In this document: positions 17,463 to 26,659 of the stretch, piece after piece
How the letters are laid out: each line of letters starts with the position of its first letter
Numbering within the stretch: the first letter of the stretch is position 1
Origin: Panacibacter microcysteis
GTDB taxonomy: Bacteria > Bacteroidota > Bacteroidia > Chitinophagales > Chitinophagaceae
NCBI RefSeq assembly: GCF_015831355.1
Contig: NZ_JADWYR010000001.1
Coordinates: 496,001 to 560,000 of the forward strand
Length of the DNA stretch: 64,000 nucleotides
Direction of reading: 5' to 3'
The notes under the pieces: model-generated
The model's input: the letters and a program-made list of their open reading frames with translations, nothing else
The model's database searches: none
Told to the model about the DNA's origin: nothing
Made by a program: the position numbers and the translations under genes

Positions 17463-17472
17463 CGCACTAATT

Positions 17473-19308
17473 ATGAGTGAAACGGCCAAAAAGAAGATTT
17501 TTGATTTCTCATTGATGGGCAGGGTGTTCAGGTTTGTACGTCCGTACCGTTTTCAGTTTGTATCCAGTGTGGTGCTGGCAATACTACTGGCACTCATTAC
17601 ACCTGTGCGGCCGCACCTTATTCAACTGACCATTGACAGGGCAACCGGCAAACCCACAGAATTGCCCCTGCTGTTGAAATGGTTTTACTTCAATACAGAT
17701 CTTACTGACGCTACAAAATTCATCATTGCCATCACCGTTTTCCAGCTCATATTCCTGGTTGTTGAAACCATCCTGCGCTTTTTATTTTCTTTTCTTACCT
17801 CGTGGCTTGGGCAAAGTGTTGTAAAAGACATGCGGGTAAGTGTTTTCAGGAAAATACTGGGTCTTAATTTAAAACAGTTTGATACAACACCCATTGGCAC
17901 ACTTACCACCAGGACCATCAACGATATCGAAAGCATCAACGACATTTTCTCAGACGGGCTGATTCAGATCATTGCAGATATGCTTTCAATAATTGTAGTG
18001 CTCATCACGATGTTTGTGGTTGACTGGCGTTTAACGCTAATTGCACTCATTCCCTTTCCGCTGCTTATTGTGGCCACTTATTATTTTAAAGAAAGCGTAA
18101 ACAAAAGCTTTATCAAGGTGCGCAATGCAGTGGCTGCACTCAACGCGTTTGTGCAGGAACACATTACCGGTATGATGGTTGTGCAGGCCTTTGCAGCCGA
18201 AGAGCGCGAGTTTAACAAGTTCAATACCATCAACAGGAAACACCGGGATGCAAACATTAAATCCATTTTTGCTTATTCTGTTTTCTTCCCGATCGTAGAG
18301 ATCATCCTGGCCGTGGCAACCGGGCTGGTTGTGTGGTGGCTGGCAGGGCAGGCAGCAAGCAATCCCATTTCGCAGGAAGACCTTGCCGGTAAACTTATAT
18401 CGTTTACCATGTACCTCAACCTTATCTTCCGGCCCCTGCGTGTTATTGCAGATAAATTCAATACCATACAAATGGGTATGATAGCAGCAGAAAGGGTTTT
18501 CAAGGTGCTCGATAATCCGGATCATACCGTAAATACAGGAACATATAAACCTGCTGTTATAAAAGGCGATATAGCATTCGAAAAGGTTTGGTTTGCCTAT
18601 AACGACGAACACTATGTTTTGAAAGACATCAGTTTTACCGTAAAAGAAGGCGAAACTATTGCGCTGGTGGGGCATACAGGCAGCGGTAAAACATCGGTGA
18701 TAAGCGTATTGAACAGGCTTTATGAAATTCAGAAAGGTGCCATTAAACTGGATGGTGTTAACCTTCCTGAATATGATCTCGACAGGCTGCGTGGCAGCAT
18801 TGGTGTTGTATTGCAGGATGTTTTTCTTTTCTCCGGCTCTGTGCTCGACAATATAACGCTGCGCAACCCTGACATAACAAGAGAGCAGGTGGAGGAAGCC
18901 GCCAAGATCATTGGTGTACATGATTTCATTATGCGGCTGCCCGGTGGTTACGATTACAATGTAATGGAACGTGGCACAACGCTCAGCCTCGGACAGCGCC
19001 AGCTTATTTCGTTTATACGTGCGCTGCTTTACAACCCTTCTGTACTTATACTTGATGAAGCCACTTCTTCTATTGATACGGAAAGTGAATTATTGATCCA
19101 GACAGCAATAGACAAACTGATTGCCAACAGAACCGCAATAGTAATAGCACACAGGCTTTCTACTATCCGCAAGGCATCCAAAATTATTGTGCTCGATAAA
19201 GGCGAAATAAAGGAAAGCGGCACGCACGATGAGTTGCTGGCCAAAGATGGCTTTTATGCAAAGCTGCACAGCATGCAACTGGACCAGAAAAAAAACCTCA
19301 TTGTTTAA
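17473..19308 (+). CDS. ABC transporter, fused permease and ATPase (MsbA-like exporter half)
   Basis: A 611-residue type IV ABC exporter half-transporter. Six membrane helices occupy about 25-340. The nucleotide-binding domain (about 365-600) has Walker A GHTGSGKTS, a Q-loop near VVLQDVFLFSG, the signature LSLGQRQ (canonical LSGGQ with Leu for one Gly, as in many exporters), Walker B VLILDEATSS and the H-loop IAHRLST. Likely substrates are lipids or drugs; it would act as a homodimer or with a partner not seen here. I start at MSETAKKK; the 48 codons upstream come from the octamer array. Confidence 0.93.
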   Translation: MSETAKKKIFDFSLMGRVFRFVRPYRFQFVSSVVLAILLALITPVRPHLIQLTIDRATGKPTELPLLLKWFYFNTDLTDATKFIIAITVFQLIFLVVETILRFLFSFLTSWLGQSVVKDMRVSVFRKILGLNLKQFDTTPIGTLTTRTINDIESINDIFSDGLIQIIADMLSIIVVLITMFVVDWRLTLIALIPFPLLIVATYYFKESVNKSFIKVRNAVAALNAFVQEHITGMMVVQAFAAEEREFNKFNTINRKHRDANIKSIFAYSVFFPIVEIILAVATGLVVWWLAGQAASNPISQEDLAGKLISFTMYLNLIFRPLRVIADKFNTIQMGMIAAERVFKVLDNPDHTVNTGTYKPAVIKGDIAFEKVWFAYNDEHYVLKDISFTVKEGETIALVGHTGSGKTSVISVLNRLYEIQKGAIKLDGVNLPEYDLDRLRGSIGVVLQDVFLFSGSVLDNITLRNPDITREQVEEAAKIIGVHDFIMRLPGGYDYNVMERGTTLSLGQRQLISFIRALLYNPSVLILDEATSSIDTESELLIQTAIDKLIANRTAIVIAHRLSTIRKASKIIVLDKGEIKESGTHDELLAKDGFYAKLHSMQLDQKKNLIV

Positions 19309-19317
19309 AAATTTTAT

Positions 19318-19374
19318 GCGCCCGGTTGTAGTATAACGATGATGCTTTTGTTGCGTCGCACTCTTGTACTGCAT
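19318..19374 (-). repeat. BIR dispersed repeat, copy 9 (GCGACGCAA core)
   Basis: Minus reading: TGCAGTACAAGAGTGCGACGCAAC, 22-nt spacer AAAAGCATCATCG..., then AACCGGGCGC. The right box starts 10 nt after the ABC exporter stop. Confidence 0.88.
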
Positions 19375-19467
19375 CACTTTTTTGAGCCACGCGAAGATTA
19401 AAAGACCGAAGATTTGGTCAATTCATTTTCCCCTATATCTTTGTGCAACACTAAGCCCCTAAACGTT

Positions 19468-19611
19468 ATGCATTATTTTATTTTATTCGCGTTGCTAACA
19501 CTGCTTGTCTTCATCAGTATTGTTTTTATCCTGCAAAAAAACAAACCCGATTCCGATAAAAAAGGCGCCGGCTTTTTTTTGCGCTTGCTGGAGCTGAAAG
19601 GAGATTTATGA
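19468..19611 (+). CDS. Small single-pass membrane protein
   Basis: A 47-residue ORF starting at ATG 19468: hydrophobic helix (HYFILFALLTLLVFISIVFIL), then a charged tail with KKGAGFFLRLLELKGDL. It sits between the ABC exporter and BatB on the same strand. The clean helix-plus-charged-tail architecture and the lack of any alternative content support a gene, but no homologue is known to me. Confidence 0.45.
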   Translation: MHYFILFALLTLLVFISIVFILQKNKPDSDKKGAGFFLRLLELKGDL

Positions 19612-19706
19612 TAACGGCCTGAAATATTAAAAAAACTTTACACTTTTCTTACAAAATTAAATACTAATTATGCGTTTGGCTTAATGCTTGTAGCTTGCGC
19701 ATACTT

Positions 19707-20720
19707 ATGATTTCTTTTCAAAACATCGAACTCATCTCGGGCCTTTTATTACTGATACCAGTGGTTGTGATCTTTGTGCTGGTATTACGCTGGAAGCGCA
19801 AGACCGCCAAAGCATTGGGCGATGCGTCGCTTATAGAAAAACTCACCTTTGGCTACTCTGACAAATTATACAAACTCAAATTCGTAGTAGTACTGATAGC
19901 GCTTGCTTTATGCATTATGGCCGCAACCAATGTTCGGACACCGATGGATGAAGGCAAAGAGCAAACAGCAGGCATAGACATCATGATTGCACTCGATGTC
20001 AGCAAAAGCATGCTTGGCAACGATATAAAACCTAACCGGCTGGAGCGTGCAAAGCAATTAATAAGCATGCTGATCGACAAAAGCGAAAACAACCGTGTGG
20101 GGCTTGTTTTGTTTGCAGGCAAGGCTTACCTGCAAATGCCTTTAACACCTGATCTTTCTGAAGCAAAACTTTTTCTCTCCAATGCCTCGCCTGATGCGGT
20201 ACCTGTGCAGGGAACAAATGTTACCGAAGCTTTACAGCTCTGCAACAATGCGCTGGATACAAAAGAAAAGAAACACAAGGCCGTGGTACTTATTACAGAT
20301 GGTGAAGACCATGATAATGGTGCCGGCGCTGAAGCAAGGATATTGGCAGATAACGGAGCAGTAGTGTATACGGTTGGCATAGGTACACCCGATGGATCGA
20401 CCATTACAGAACCGGAAACCGGCACCCTGAAAACTGATAAAGACGGCAAAACGGTTATCACCAGGTTAAATGAAGATTTACTTACAGAGGTTGCCAACAC
20501 TACTGAAGGCAGGTACTTTCGCCTGGAGAATGTTGCAGCTACTGCCAGCCAGGTAAGCACTGCCTTGAATGGCATGGAAAAAAAGCTGGTTGAAAGCGGC
20601 GGCGAACGGGCTTATTTTTCGCTCTCCCCATTTATAATTGCCATAGCTTTACTATTATTGATCATCGAAATTTTTATACCCGAAAGAAAGAAGACAAAAA
20701 TTCAGTCCAATGCTGTTTAG
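19707..20720 (+). CDS. BatB-like von Willebrand factor A domain membrane protein
   Basis: A 337-residue aerotolerance-type protein. Two N-terminal helices (about 8-30 and 57-73) precede a VWA domain (about 88-270) whose MIDAS motif is DVSKS in IALDVSKSMLGND, with the later DGEDHDNG loop. A C-terminal helix (about 307-325) anchors it. It is the BatB member, paired with the TPR protein that follows; the moxR-DUF58-BatD-like-batA part lies 5 kb away on the other strand. ATG 19707 is chosen over TTG 19695. Confidence 0.88.
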   Translation: MISFQNIELISGLLLLIPVVVIFVLVLRWKRKTAKALGDASLIEKLTFGYSDKLYKLKFVVVLIALALCIMAATNVRTPMDEGKEQTAGIDIMIALDVSKSMLGNDIKPNRLERAKQLISMLIDKSENNRVGLVLFAGKAYLQMPLTPDLSEAKLFLSNASPDAVPVQGTNVTEALQLCNNALDTKEKKHKAVVLITDGEDHDNGAGAEARILADNGAVVYTVGIGTPDGSTITEPETGTLKTDKDGKTVITRLNEDLLTEVANTTEGRYFRLENVAATASQVSTALNGMEKKLVESGGERAYFSLSPFIIAIALLLLIIEIFIPERKKTKIQSNAV

Positions 20721-20774
20721 TATGCAACAGTTTTTATCGCATGGCCTTCGCGCAGGCCTGCTCACCAATGCTTC

Positions 20775-20831
20775 AGCCGCTGAAGTGAGTGACACAACAG
20801 GCGATGCCATGAAAAACTGCAGCCGGCTACC
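20775..20831 (+). repeat. BIR dispersed repeat, copy 10 (GTGACACAA core) overlapping a gene start
   Basis: GCTGAAGTGAGTGACACAAC, 22-nt spacer AGGCGATGCCATGAAAAACTGC, then AGCCGGCTACC. The ATG inside the spacer (20809) is the best start of the BatC-like gene, so the last 23 nt of this copy appear to be coding. Confidence 0.9.
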
Positions 20832-21441
20832 AACACTACTCCTGCTTTGCATGCTGTCTTTTATAACTACCATCACCACTTACGCACAGGACGAAAACAG
20901 TGAGATAAAATATGGTAATGACGCCTATAAAAAAGGTGATTACAAGAATGCAGAAAAGTACTACCGCAAAGCACTGGAAGAGAACAACAGCAATGTAACC
21001 GCAAAATTTAATCTTGGCAATGCGCTGGTAAAACAAAATAATATTGCTGAAGCAATTCAATACTACACGCAGCTTGCAGAAGCTAACAGCGATGACGCGT
21101 TTAAATCAAAAGCCCTCTACAATAAGGGTATAACAATGATAAGGGCACAGAAACTGCCCGAAGCCATTGAAGCTTTTAAACAGTCTTTGCTGCTAAACCC
21201 GGAAGACAATGAAACAAGGGAAAACCTGCAAAAAGCATTGACCGAGTTGCAGAAACGCCAGCAAAACCAACCCCGGCCGCAGCAGCAACAGAAAAAACCT
21301 GACCCCAAAAAGCAACAGAACAAAATGCCCAACAGGGATGTTATGGAGCAAAAGTTTGAAGAGCTGAAAGACAAGGAAAAACAACTTCAAAAATTATTAC
21401 AAAGAAAATCTACCGGTCAGCAACCCGACAAAGACTGGTAG
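20809..21441 (+). CDS. BatC-like TPR protein
   Basis: A 210-residue exported protein. From ATG 20809 it has a good signal peptide (MKNCSRLPTLLLLCMLSFIT..., cleavage near TYAQ). Three TPR-like helical pairs follow at about 38-140 (YGNDAYKKGDYKNAEKYYRK, AKFNLGNALVKQNNIAEAIQ, ALYNKGITMIRAQKLPEAIE), then a Gln/Pro/Lys-rich linker and a charged coiled-coil end. It matches the BatC position after BatB. The ORF is open back to 20710, but that extension is repeat sequence and would bury the signal peptide. Confidence 0.82.
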   Translation: MKNCSRLPTLLLLCMLSFITTITTYAQDENSEIKYGNDAYKKGDYKNAEKYYRKALEENNSNVTAKFNLGNALVKQNNIAEAIQYYTQLAEANSDDAFKSKALYNKGITMIRAQKLPEAIEAFKQSLLLNPEDNETRENLQKALTELQKRQQNQPRPQQQQKKPDPKKQQNKMPNRDVMEQKFEELKDKEKQLQKLLQRKSTGQQPDKDW

Positions 21442-21454
21442 TAAAGCAACAATT

Positions 21455-22243
21455 ATGAAAAAAATATTTGGTTTGGTGCTTGGCTTTTTTGCTGTAGCGC
21501 TCGTTTCGTGTCTCGACACAGAAGAGAAGATAACACTCAATGAAGACAAAAGTGGTACGTACCAGCTTGTAATGAACATTGGTAACTCGCCCATGTTGCA
21601 AAGCGCAATGCAGCAGTCTGGCCAGGCCCTCGAAAAAAAAGATACCGTTATATACTTTAAAAGTTTTACCGACACGGCAACTACGTTGAGTGCAGAAGAA
21701 AAAACCATCCTGCAAAATGGCAAAATGCACATTGCCATGAATGATGATATAAAAGCCGAATTTGAATTGCCTTTTAAAGACATGAACCAGTTGCTGTACA
21801 TTAAGCAGCACATGTTTGAAATGATCAGCAAGATAAAGCCCTCAGATATGAATGGCGATAACGCACCGGGCATGATGCCGGGAATGGATATGATGGGTGG
21901 CAATATGGGTTCTCCGATGGCGGGCGCCGGCAAACTGCTTAACCCCACCCAGGATGCATTCTCGTTTACTGCCGGCAATGGCATAATCAGTAATACTATA
22001 AAAGACAAGCAGGGTTTAACGGCCGCAGTTGCATCTGACAGTGTACAGATGCTGAAACAAATGATTCCTTTTGTGGGCGATTTTACTTACAAAACAACAT
22101 TTGTTTTGCCGAAGCCTGTAAAAAAATACAGCGGTGGCGCAGAAACGCAATTGTCTGACGATAAAAAGACGATCAGTTTTATGAACAGCCTTTCGGGTTT
22201 GCTGGATAAACCTGAAACGCTTGAATACTCAGTTGAGTACTAA
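21455..22243 (+). CDS. Lipoprotein of unknown function with a Met/Gly-rich insert
   Basis: A 262-residue lipoprotein (ALVSC signal, Cys19). After the signal comes a region like LDTEEKITLNEDKSGTYQLVM. A low-complexity segment near 130-155 is rich in Met, Gly and Pro (PGMMPGMDMMGGNMGSPM), which could bind metal or simply be flexible. The C-terminal half is beta-rich and ends LEYSVEY. It begins 13 nt after the BatC-like stop and ends at a terminator, so it is probably part of the batBC transcript. No family recognised. Confidence 0.8.
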   Translation: MKKIFGLVLGFFAVALVSCLDTEEKITLNEDKSGTYQLVMNIGNSPMLQSAMQQSGQALEKKDTVIYFKSFTDTATTLSAEEKTILQNGKMHIAMNDDIKAEFELPFKDMNQLLYIKQHMFEMISKIKPSDMNGDNAPGMMPGMDMMGGNMGSPMAGAGKLLNPTQDAFSFTAGNGIISNTIKDKQGLTAAVASDSVQMLKQMIPFVGDFTYKTTFVLPKPVKKYSGGAETQLSDDKKTISFMNSLSGLLDKPETLEYSVEY

Positions 22244-22263
22244 ATTGCAATAACACAAAATAT

Positions 22264-22297
22264 AAAGGGGATGCTTAAAAACCGCATCCCCTTTTTG
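22264..22297 (+). terminator. Rho-independent terminator after the batBC-lipoprotein operon
   Basis: AAAGGGGATGC, a 9-nt loop and GCATCCCCTTTTT form an 11-bp stem followed by T residues, 20 nt after the stop at 22243. Confidence 0.9.
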
Positions 22298-22302
22298 TTT
22301 GT

Positions 22303-22310
22303 TATTTTTG
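22303..22310 (+). promoter_or_regulatory. Candidate -7 box (TATTTTTG) for ispG
   Basis: TATTTTTG fits TAnnTTTG and ends 21 nt before the ispG ATG, just after the preceding terminator. Confidence 0.45.
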
Positions 22311-22331
22311 CAGCGCAAACAAAGATTGAAC

Positions 22332-24341
22332 ATGCAGTTGTATTGTAATTCCCTTACACAGGTAAGCAGGCTTAAAACGAAAGAAGTAAAGATCGGCGAT
22401 CTCTTGCTGGGCAACAACCATCCTATACGCGTACAAACGATGACCACTACCGATACTATGGATACCATTGGTACGGTGGAGCAAAGTATCCGTTGTATAA
22501 AAGCCGGCGCTGAGCTTGTGCGCATTACTGCACCAAGTAAAAAAGAAGCAGAAAACCTGTTGCATATAAAAAATGAACTGCGCAACCGTGGCTATCATAC
22601 ACCATTGATTGCAGACATTCATTTTACACCAAATGCTGCCGAAATAGCCGCCAGAATAGTAGAAAAAGTACGTGTGAACCCCGGGAATTATGTTGACAAG
22701 AAAAAGTTTGAACAGATAGAATATACCGATGCTGAATATGCAGAAGAGATAGACAGGATCAGGGAGCGCTTTACCCCGCTCGTTAACATTTGCAAACAGT
22801 ATGGAACAGCTATGCGTATTGGCACAAACCATGGTTCTCTCAGCGACAGGATCATGAGCCGGTACGGTGATACACCAATGGGTATGGTAGAAAGTGCTAT
22901 GGAGTTCCTGCGTATTGCACGTGCAGAAGCCTACCATAACATTATCCTCAGCATGAAGTCAAGCAACCCACAGGTAATGGTACAGGCTTATCGCTTACTG
23001 GTACAACAGATGGATGCGGAATTTGGCGAATGCTACCCGTTACACCTTGGCGTGACGGAAGCAGGTGATGGTGAGGATGGCCGCGTAAAAAGCGCCGCGG
23101 GTATCGGCACTTTGCTGGAAGACGGTATTGGTGATACCATTCGTGTATCCCTGACTGAAGACCCTGAGTTTGAAATACCGGTATGTAAAGACCTCGTAAA
23201 GCGTTATGCAACAACCGCCGCAAACGATGGCAATATTCCCGACATTGAAAAAGTTCCCTACTCGCCCTTTGAATACAGGAGAAGACCAACTTTTGCCGTA
23301 GATAATATTGGCGATCATCATGTACCGGTGGTAATTGCAGATTTCAGCAAAACTGAAAACGTTACACCAAAGCACCTTGAAAGCATCGGTTATACCTACG
23401 ATGCCGCCACTGATAAATGGAACATCAGCGATGCGGCTGCAGATTACATTTTTACAGGGCATAACCTGCTCGGTTTTGATCTGCCCGGCACATTAAAAGT
23501 TATTGTTTACCCCGCAACATGGAACCTTGCAAAAGACAAGTCAAAATACTTCCCCATTTTTGATGGTGCCGGATTTGTAAACGGCAAATGGAAAAGTGAC
23601 ACACTGAATTTTGTGATGCTCGACTGTTATAATGACCAGACCAAACTGAATGATTACACCTTTCTTGATGAAATTGCCAACAATAATTCAGTAGCCTTTT
23701 GTCTAAGCAGTACGAATAAACACGCAATGCCATCTGTGCGCCGTATGTTTATGGAACTTCAAAACCGCAACATCAAAAACCCGGTAATCCTTATCTGCGA
23801 CAGCAACTGGCAAACAGCAGATGAACACCTTATTCATTATGCCACAGAGTGTGGCGCATTGTTGTTAGACGGCTTTGGAGATGGCATTTGCCTTGGCATG
23901 ACCGCCTCAAGCTATCAACGTCAGTCAGAAAGCGTTACAAATGCCAGTGGCAGAAACTACCTGAACAACAGCACTACCGAGCAGTTTATCAACAACACCG
24001 CCTTTAGTATTCTGCAGGCCACACGTACACGCATCTCCAAAACAGAATACATCTCCTGCCCTTCCTGCGGCAGAACGCTTTTCGACCTGCAGGAAACCAC
24101 TTCCATGATCCGTTCCCGCACCAACCACCTGAAAGGTGTAAAGATTGCTATCATGGGTTGCATTGTAAACGGCCCCGGCGAAATGGCCGATGCCGATTTT
24201 GGGTATGTTGGCAGCGGGGTTGGCAAGATCACGTTATACAAGGGCAAAGAAGTGGTAAAACGCAATGTTGACAGCGCCATTGCTGTAGATGAACTCATTA
24301 ACCTGCTAAAAGAAAACGAAGCCTGGGTAGACCCTGCGTAG
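22332..24341 (+). CDS. ispG: (E)-4-hydroxy-3-methylbut-2-enyl-diphosphate synthase, long form
   Basis: IspG/GcpE (669 residues) makes HMBPP in the MEP isoprenoid pathway using a [4Fe-4S] cluster. The TIM-barrel domain covers about 1-270 (PIRVQTMTTTDTMDT, ADIHFTPNAAEIAARIVEKVRVNPGN, GVTEAGDGEDG). A large insert domain of about 260 residues follows, as in Bacteroidota, Chlamydia and plant enzymes. The Fe-S domain ends the protein: SCPSCGRTLFDL (two Cys, near 576 and 579) and MGCIVNGPGE (near 611) are the cluster ligands. Start at 22332 matches the usual N-terminus. It is transcribed from its own promoter box. Confidence 0.95.
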   Translation: MQLYCNSLTQVSRLKTKEVKIGDLLLGNNHPIRVQTMTTTDTMDTIGTVEQSIRCIKAGAELVRITAPSKKEAENLLHIKNELRNRGYHTPLIADIHFTPNAAEIAARIVEKVRVNPGNYVDKKKFEQIEYTDAEYAEEIDRIRERFTPLVNICKQYGTAMRIGTNHGSLSDRIMSRYGDTPMGMVESAMEFLRIARAEAYHNIILSMKSSNPQVMVQAYRLLVQQMDAEFGECYPLHLGVTEAGDGEDGRVKSAAGIGTLLEDGIGDTIRVSLTEDPEFEIPVCKDLVKRYATTAANDGNIPDIEKVPYSPFEYRRRPTFAVDNIGDHHVPVVIADFSKTENVTPKHLESIGYTYDAATDKWNISDAAADYIFTGHNLLGFDLPGTLKVIVYPATWNLAKDKSKYFPIFDGAGFVNGKWKSDTLNFVMLDCYNDQTKLNDYTFLDEIANNNSVAFCLSSTNKHAMPSVRRMFMELQNRNIKNPVILICDSNWQTADEHLIHYATECGALLLDGFGDGICLGMTASSYQRQSESVTNASGRNYLNNSTTEQFINNTAFSILQATRTRISKTEYISCPSCGRTLFDLQETTSMIRSRTNHLKGVKIAIMGCIVNGPGEMADADFGYVGSGVGKITLYKGKEVVKRNVDSAIAVDELINLLKENEAWVDPA

Positions 24342-24683
24342 ATTCTTTTTACACGCTAATAATATTTTGTAGCCAGCTGCATTGCTACTATGTAGCATTG
24401 GTTGCGTCGCACACTTGTACTGCAGTAAAAAGCCCGGCATACCCGGTACTTGCCTGCATTCTTAACCATCAGCAGCGCATTTTTTCCAGGCAATGAAAAA
24501 TCTTCGCTCCTAACGTAAAAGCACCCACCCGGCATTATAGCGGCTTTCAATAAAAAAATGACCCTCAGGCAACGATTCAGGCAAAATCGGCGTCTCTTTC
24601 ATAAGATTAAGCATACGCTAAAAAGCGTTTGGTTACATTAGTGTTCATTTTTCAGTAAACTCCTCCCGTACATTATACCTTTT
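24342..24683. other. Gene-free stretch between ispG and the sorted protein
   Basis: BIR copy 11 occupies 24367-24425. The remaining 250 bp contains no gene or hairpin that I can support; the promoter of the next gene is expected here. Confidence 0.55.
24367..24425 (-). repeat. BIR dispersed repeat, copy 11 (GCGACGCAA core)
   Basis: Minus reading: CTGCAGTACAAGTGTGCGACGCAAC, 22-nt spacer CAATGCTACATAGTAGCAATGC, then AGCTGGCTACA. The right box starts 26 nt after the ispG stop. Confidence 0.88.
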
Positions 24684-26339
24684 ATGCCAAAGGTTTTTAT
24701 CACCATACTGCTTCTGATCCCGCTTGTTGTCTTTGCGCAAAACAGTAACTGTATTCCGGCATTAACCCTTACCGGCAATAATAGCAGTTGCCTCGGGGCG
24801 ATGGTTACCATTAAAGCCAGCGTAACAAACCCAGGCACCAACGCCGTTTTTTCCTGGAAGAAAAACAATACCGCCGTGGGCACCAACAACGCATCCTTTG
24901 CTGCCAGCGACCTGCACGATGAAGACATAATAACGTGCACCTATGCCTGCACTACAGCCTGCGGTTACGATACGGTGGTAACAACCGCCCCGTTTATCGT
25001 AACAGTGCTGAACGACTTTGAGCCCGTAATAACCATTGCCAATAATGACCCGTTGATCTGCGAGGGAGAACAAACGCTCTTTACATCTGCCGTAGATTAT
25101 AAATATGGAACCCCAATCTATAACTGGACGGTAAACGGTGTGCCCGTTGGCAATAAAACGACTTATACCACAGATAGCCTCACAAACGGCGCAGAAGTAA
25201 AATGCCTGATGCAGGTGATCATTCCATCCTGTGCAGATACGTTGTACTCCCTTTCCAAAATGAATATTTATGTGTACCCGATGATTCACCCCGCCATTAA
25301 AATAACACCCACTGCCACTAATATATGTGTTGGTGAAGAAGTAACCTTTACCGCAACTGCCAACGGCGGCGCATTCCCAACTTTCACCTGGATGATCAAC
25401 GATACTGCAACAGGTGATACCGGTGCAGCGCTGATTACCAGCAAGCTCAAAGACGGCGATTCTGTAAGCTGCATCATTACCATAGACCAGGATTCGAGGT
25501 GCAAGACTACTACAAGCGCACCCTCCAACAAAGTTGGTATGCGCGTAAGAGATTTTATTCATCCTGCCGTGTTTGTTACCTCTCCGGAAACGACTGTTTG
25601 TGCAGGCAGACCCGTTACATTTAATGCGCAGCCGCAATACGAGGGTGACTATACATACTACCAATGGATGGTGAATGATTATTACGCGGGGCAGAACTCG
25701 CCAAATTTTACATCAGACAAGTTTGCAAACGGCGACCGCGTGTATTGCAGTTTAACCACCAACATCCCGGGATGTTCGCATAATGAAACGGTGAAGTCTG
25801 CCACCGAAACGGTTACAATAAAACCTGGTCCTGAAATAAGTTTTACAACACCTGCACCCGAAATACCTTTTGGAACAGCAGCAACCATCAATGCAACCAT
25901 TACAACGCAGCCGGCAAGTGTATTGTGGAAGCCCGATGGTGTTGTTGTGCCAGCCACCGCGCTTAATGCAACCACCATTCCGCTGAGAAATGACACAACG
26001 CTTTCGATCAGTATTACCGATGTAAATGGCTGTACCGCCTCAAAAGAAATTTTCATTAAAGTGCTGCACCGTGTAAATATTCCTTCGGCTTTTACACCTA
26101 ATAATGATGGCAGGAATGATCTTTTCCGCATACCAAAAGATGCAAGCATAGAGTTGCACGAGTTTGCGGTTTTTGACAGGTGGGGCAACCGCATTTTTCT
26201 TACAAAAGACAAGTACACCGGCTGGAACGGAACGTATAAAAGTCAGTTGCTTTCGCCCGGCAGCTATGTTTATGTTATCAAAGGAATAGTGGAGCACGAA
26301 ACAGTTATTATCAAAGGCACCGTAACACTTATACGTTAG
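24684..26339 (+). CDS. Secreted Ig/PKD-repeat protein with type IX gliding-type C-terminal domain
   Basis: A 551-residue exported protein. The signal peptide ends near FAQNSNC. Four to five Ig/PKD-like repeats of about 95 residues follow (each with a P-x-x-x-W-x-x-N pattern such as PIYNWTVNGVPVG and PTFTWMINDT, plus paired cysteines). The C-terminus is a CHU_C/gliding-motility-associated domain: PSAFTPNNDGRNDLF, FAVFDRWGN, PGSYVYVIKG and the final VTLIR, the class B type IX sorting signal. It is likely exported and released or attached at the surface through PorU-type machinery encoded elsewhere. Confidence 0.9.
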   Translation: MPKVFITILLLIPLVVFAQNSNCIPALTLTGNNSSCLGAMVTIKASVTNPGTNAVFSWKKNNTAVGTNNASFAASDLHDEDIITCTYACTTACGYDTVVTTAPFIVTVLNDFEPVITIANNDPLICEGEQTLFTSAVDYKYGTPIYNWTVNGVPVGNKTTYTTDSLTNGAEVKCLMQVIIPSCADTLYSLSKMNIYVYPMIHPAIKITPTATNICVGEEVTFTATANGGAFPTFTWMINDTATGDTGAALITSKLKDGDSVSCIITIDQDSRCKTTTSAPSNKVGMRVRDFIHPAVFVTSPETTVCAGRPVTFNAQPQYEGDYTYYQWMVNDYYAGQNSPNFTSDKFANGDRVYCSLTTNIPGCSHNETVKSATETVTIKPGPEISFTTPAPEIPFGTAATINATITTQPASVLWKPDGVVVPATALNATTIPLRNDTTLSISITDVNGCTASKEIFIKVLHRVNIPSAFTPNNDGRNDLFRIPKDASIELHEFAVFDRWGNRIFLTKDKYTGWNGTYKSQLLSPGSYVYVIKGIVEHETVIIKGTVTLIR

Positions 26340-26346
26340 ATTTTTT

Positions 26347-26401
26347 GTAAGTCAGCTTTGGTGCAGGTGGCATCGTTCCTTGCGTCGCACTCTTGTACTG
26401 T
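26347..26401 (-). repeat. BIR dispersed repeat, copy 12 (GCGACGCAA core, degenerate right box)
   Basis: Minus reading: CAGTACAAGAGTGCGACGCAAG, 21-nt spacer GAACGATGCCACCTGCACCAA, then AGCTGACTTAC. The right box lies about 8-10 nt from the stop of the sorted protein. Confidence 0.82.
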
Positions 26402-26519
26402 AAAGCTGTATGCAGCAACAAACCACCATCTCCGTAGCTACACAGTAACGAGGTATATAACATTGATGTCGTAAAACAACAGCTATTGAAAGGAAGTGGA
26501 TATGTGTGTGGTGTAAAAC

Positions 26520-26602
26520 CCGGAACGCTACAGTTGCCATGTAAATGGAACGATGAACCGAGCGTGGCAACAGGCGACGCCATGAAATACTACTGCTGAC
26601 CC
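26520..26602 (+). repeat. BIR dispersed repeat, copy 13 (GCGTGGCAA core, extended)
   Basis: CGGAACGCTACAGTTGCCAT...GGAACGATGAACC extended arm, GAGCGTGGCAAC, 22-nt spacer AGGCGACGCCATGAAATACTAC, then TGCTGACCCA. Right box faces the batA stop 58 nt away. Confidence 0.82.
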
Positions 26603-26659
26603 AACAATATACCTGGTTTTTGTATGCACGATGCTGAAAGCTGGTGAAATACAAATCAA

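Larger units (their letters stand above)
16983..17472. other. Gene-free stretch with two BIR copies and an octamer array
   Basis: Between the susD terminator and the ABC exporter there is no plausible gene. The region carries BIR copies 7 and 8, an 8-nt-period array ending close to the ABC start, and a TACCTTTG promoter box. Bases 17151-17286 show nothing recognisable. Confidence 0.6.
26340..26659. other. Gene-free convergent region with two BIR copies
   Basis: The stops at 26339 (plus) and 26660 (minus) flank BIR copies 12 and 13 in opposite orientations, right boxes outward toward the two stops. No canonical terminator hairpin was found, which makes the repeats the only structured element here. 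Confidence 0.6.

Noticed and set aside
17329-17472. 48-codon N-terminal extension of the ABC exporter
   Set aside because: It is translated octamer array and lacks similarity to exporter N-termini; MSETAKKK at 17473 is the expected start.
20710-20808. N-terminal extension of the BatC-like protein from 20710
   Set aside because: It consists of BIR sequence and adjoining non-conserved bases, overlaps the batB end, and would place the signal peptide in the interior.
26341-26654. Minus-strand ORFs of 84 and 100 residues
   Set aside because: They cover two BIR copies and encode low-quality, Cys/His-rich sequence without a motif.
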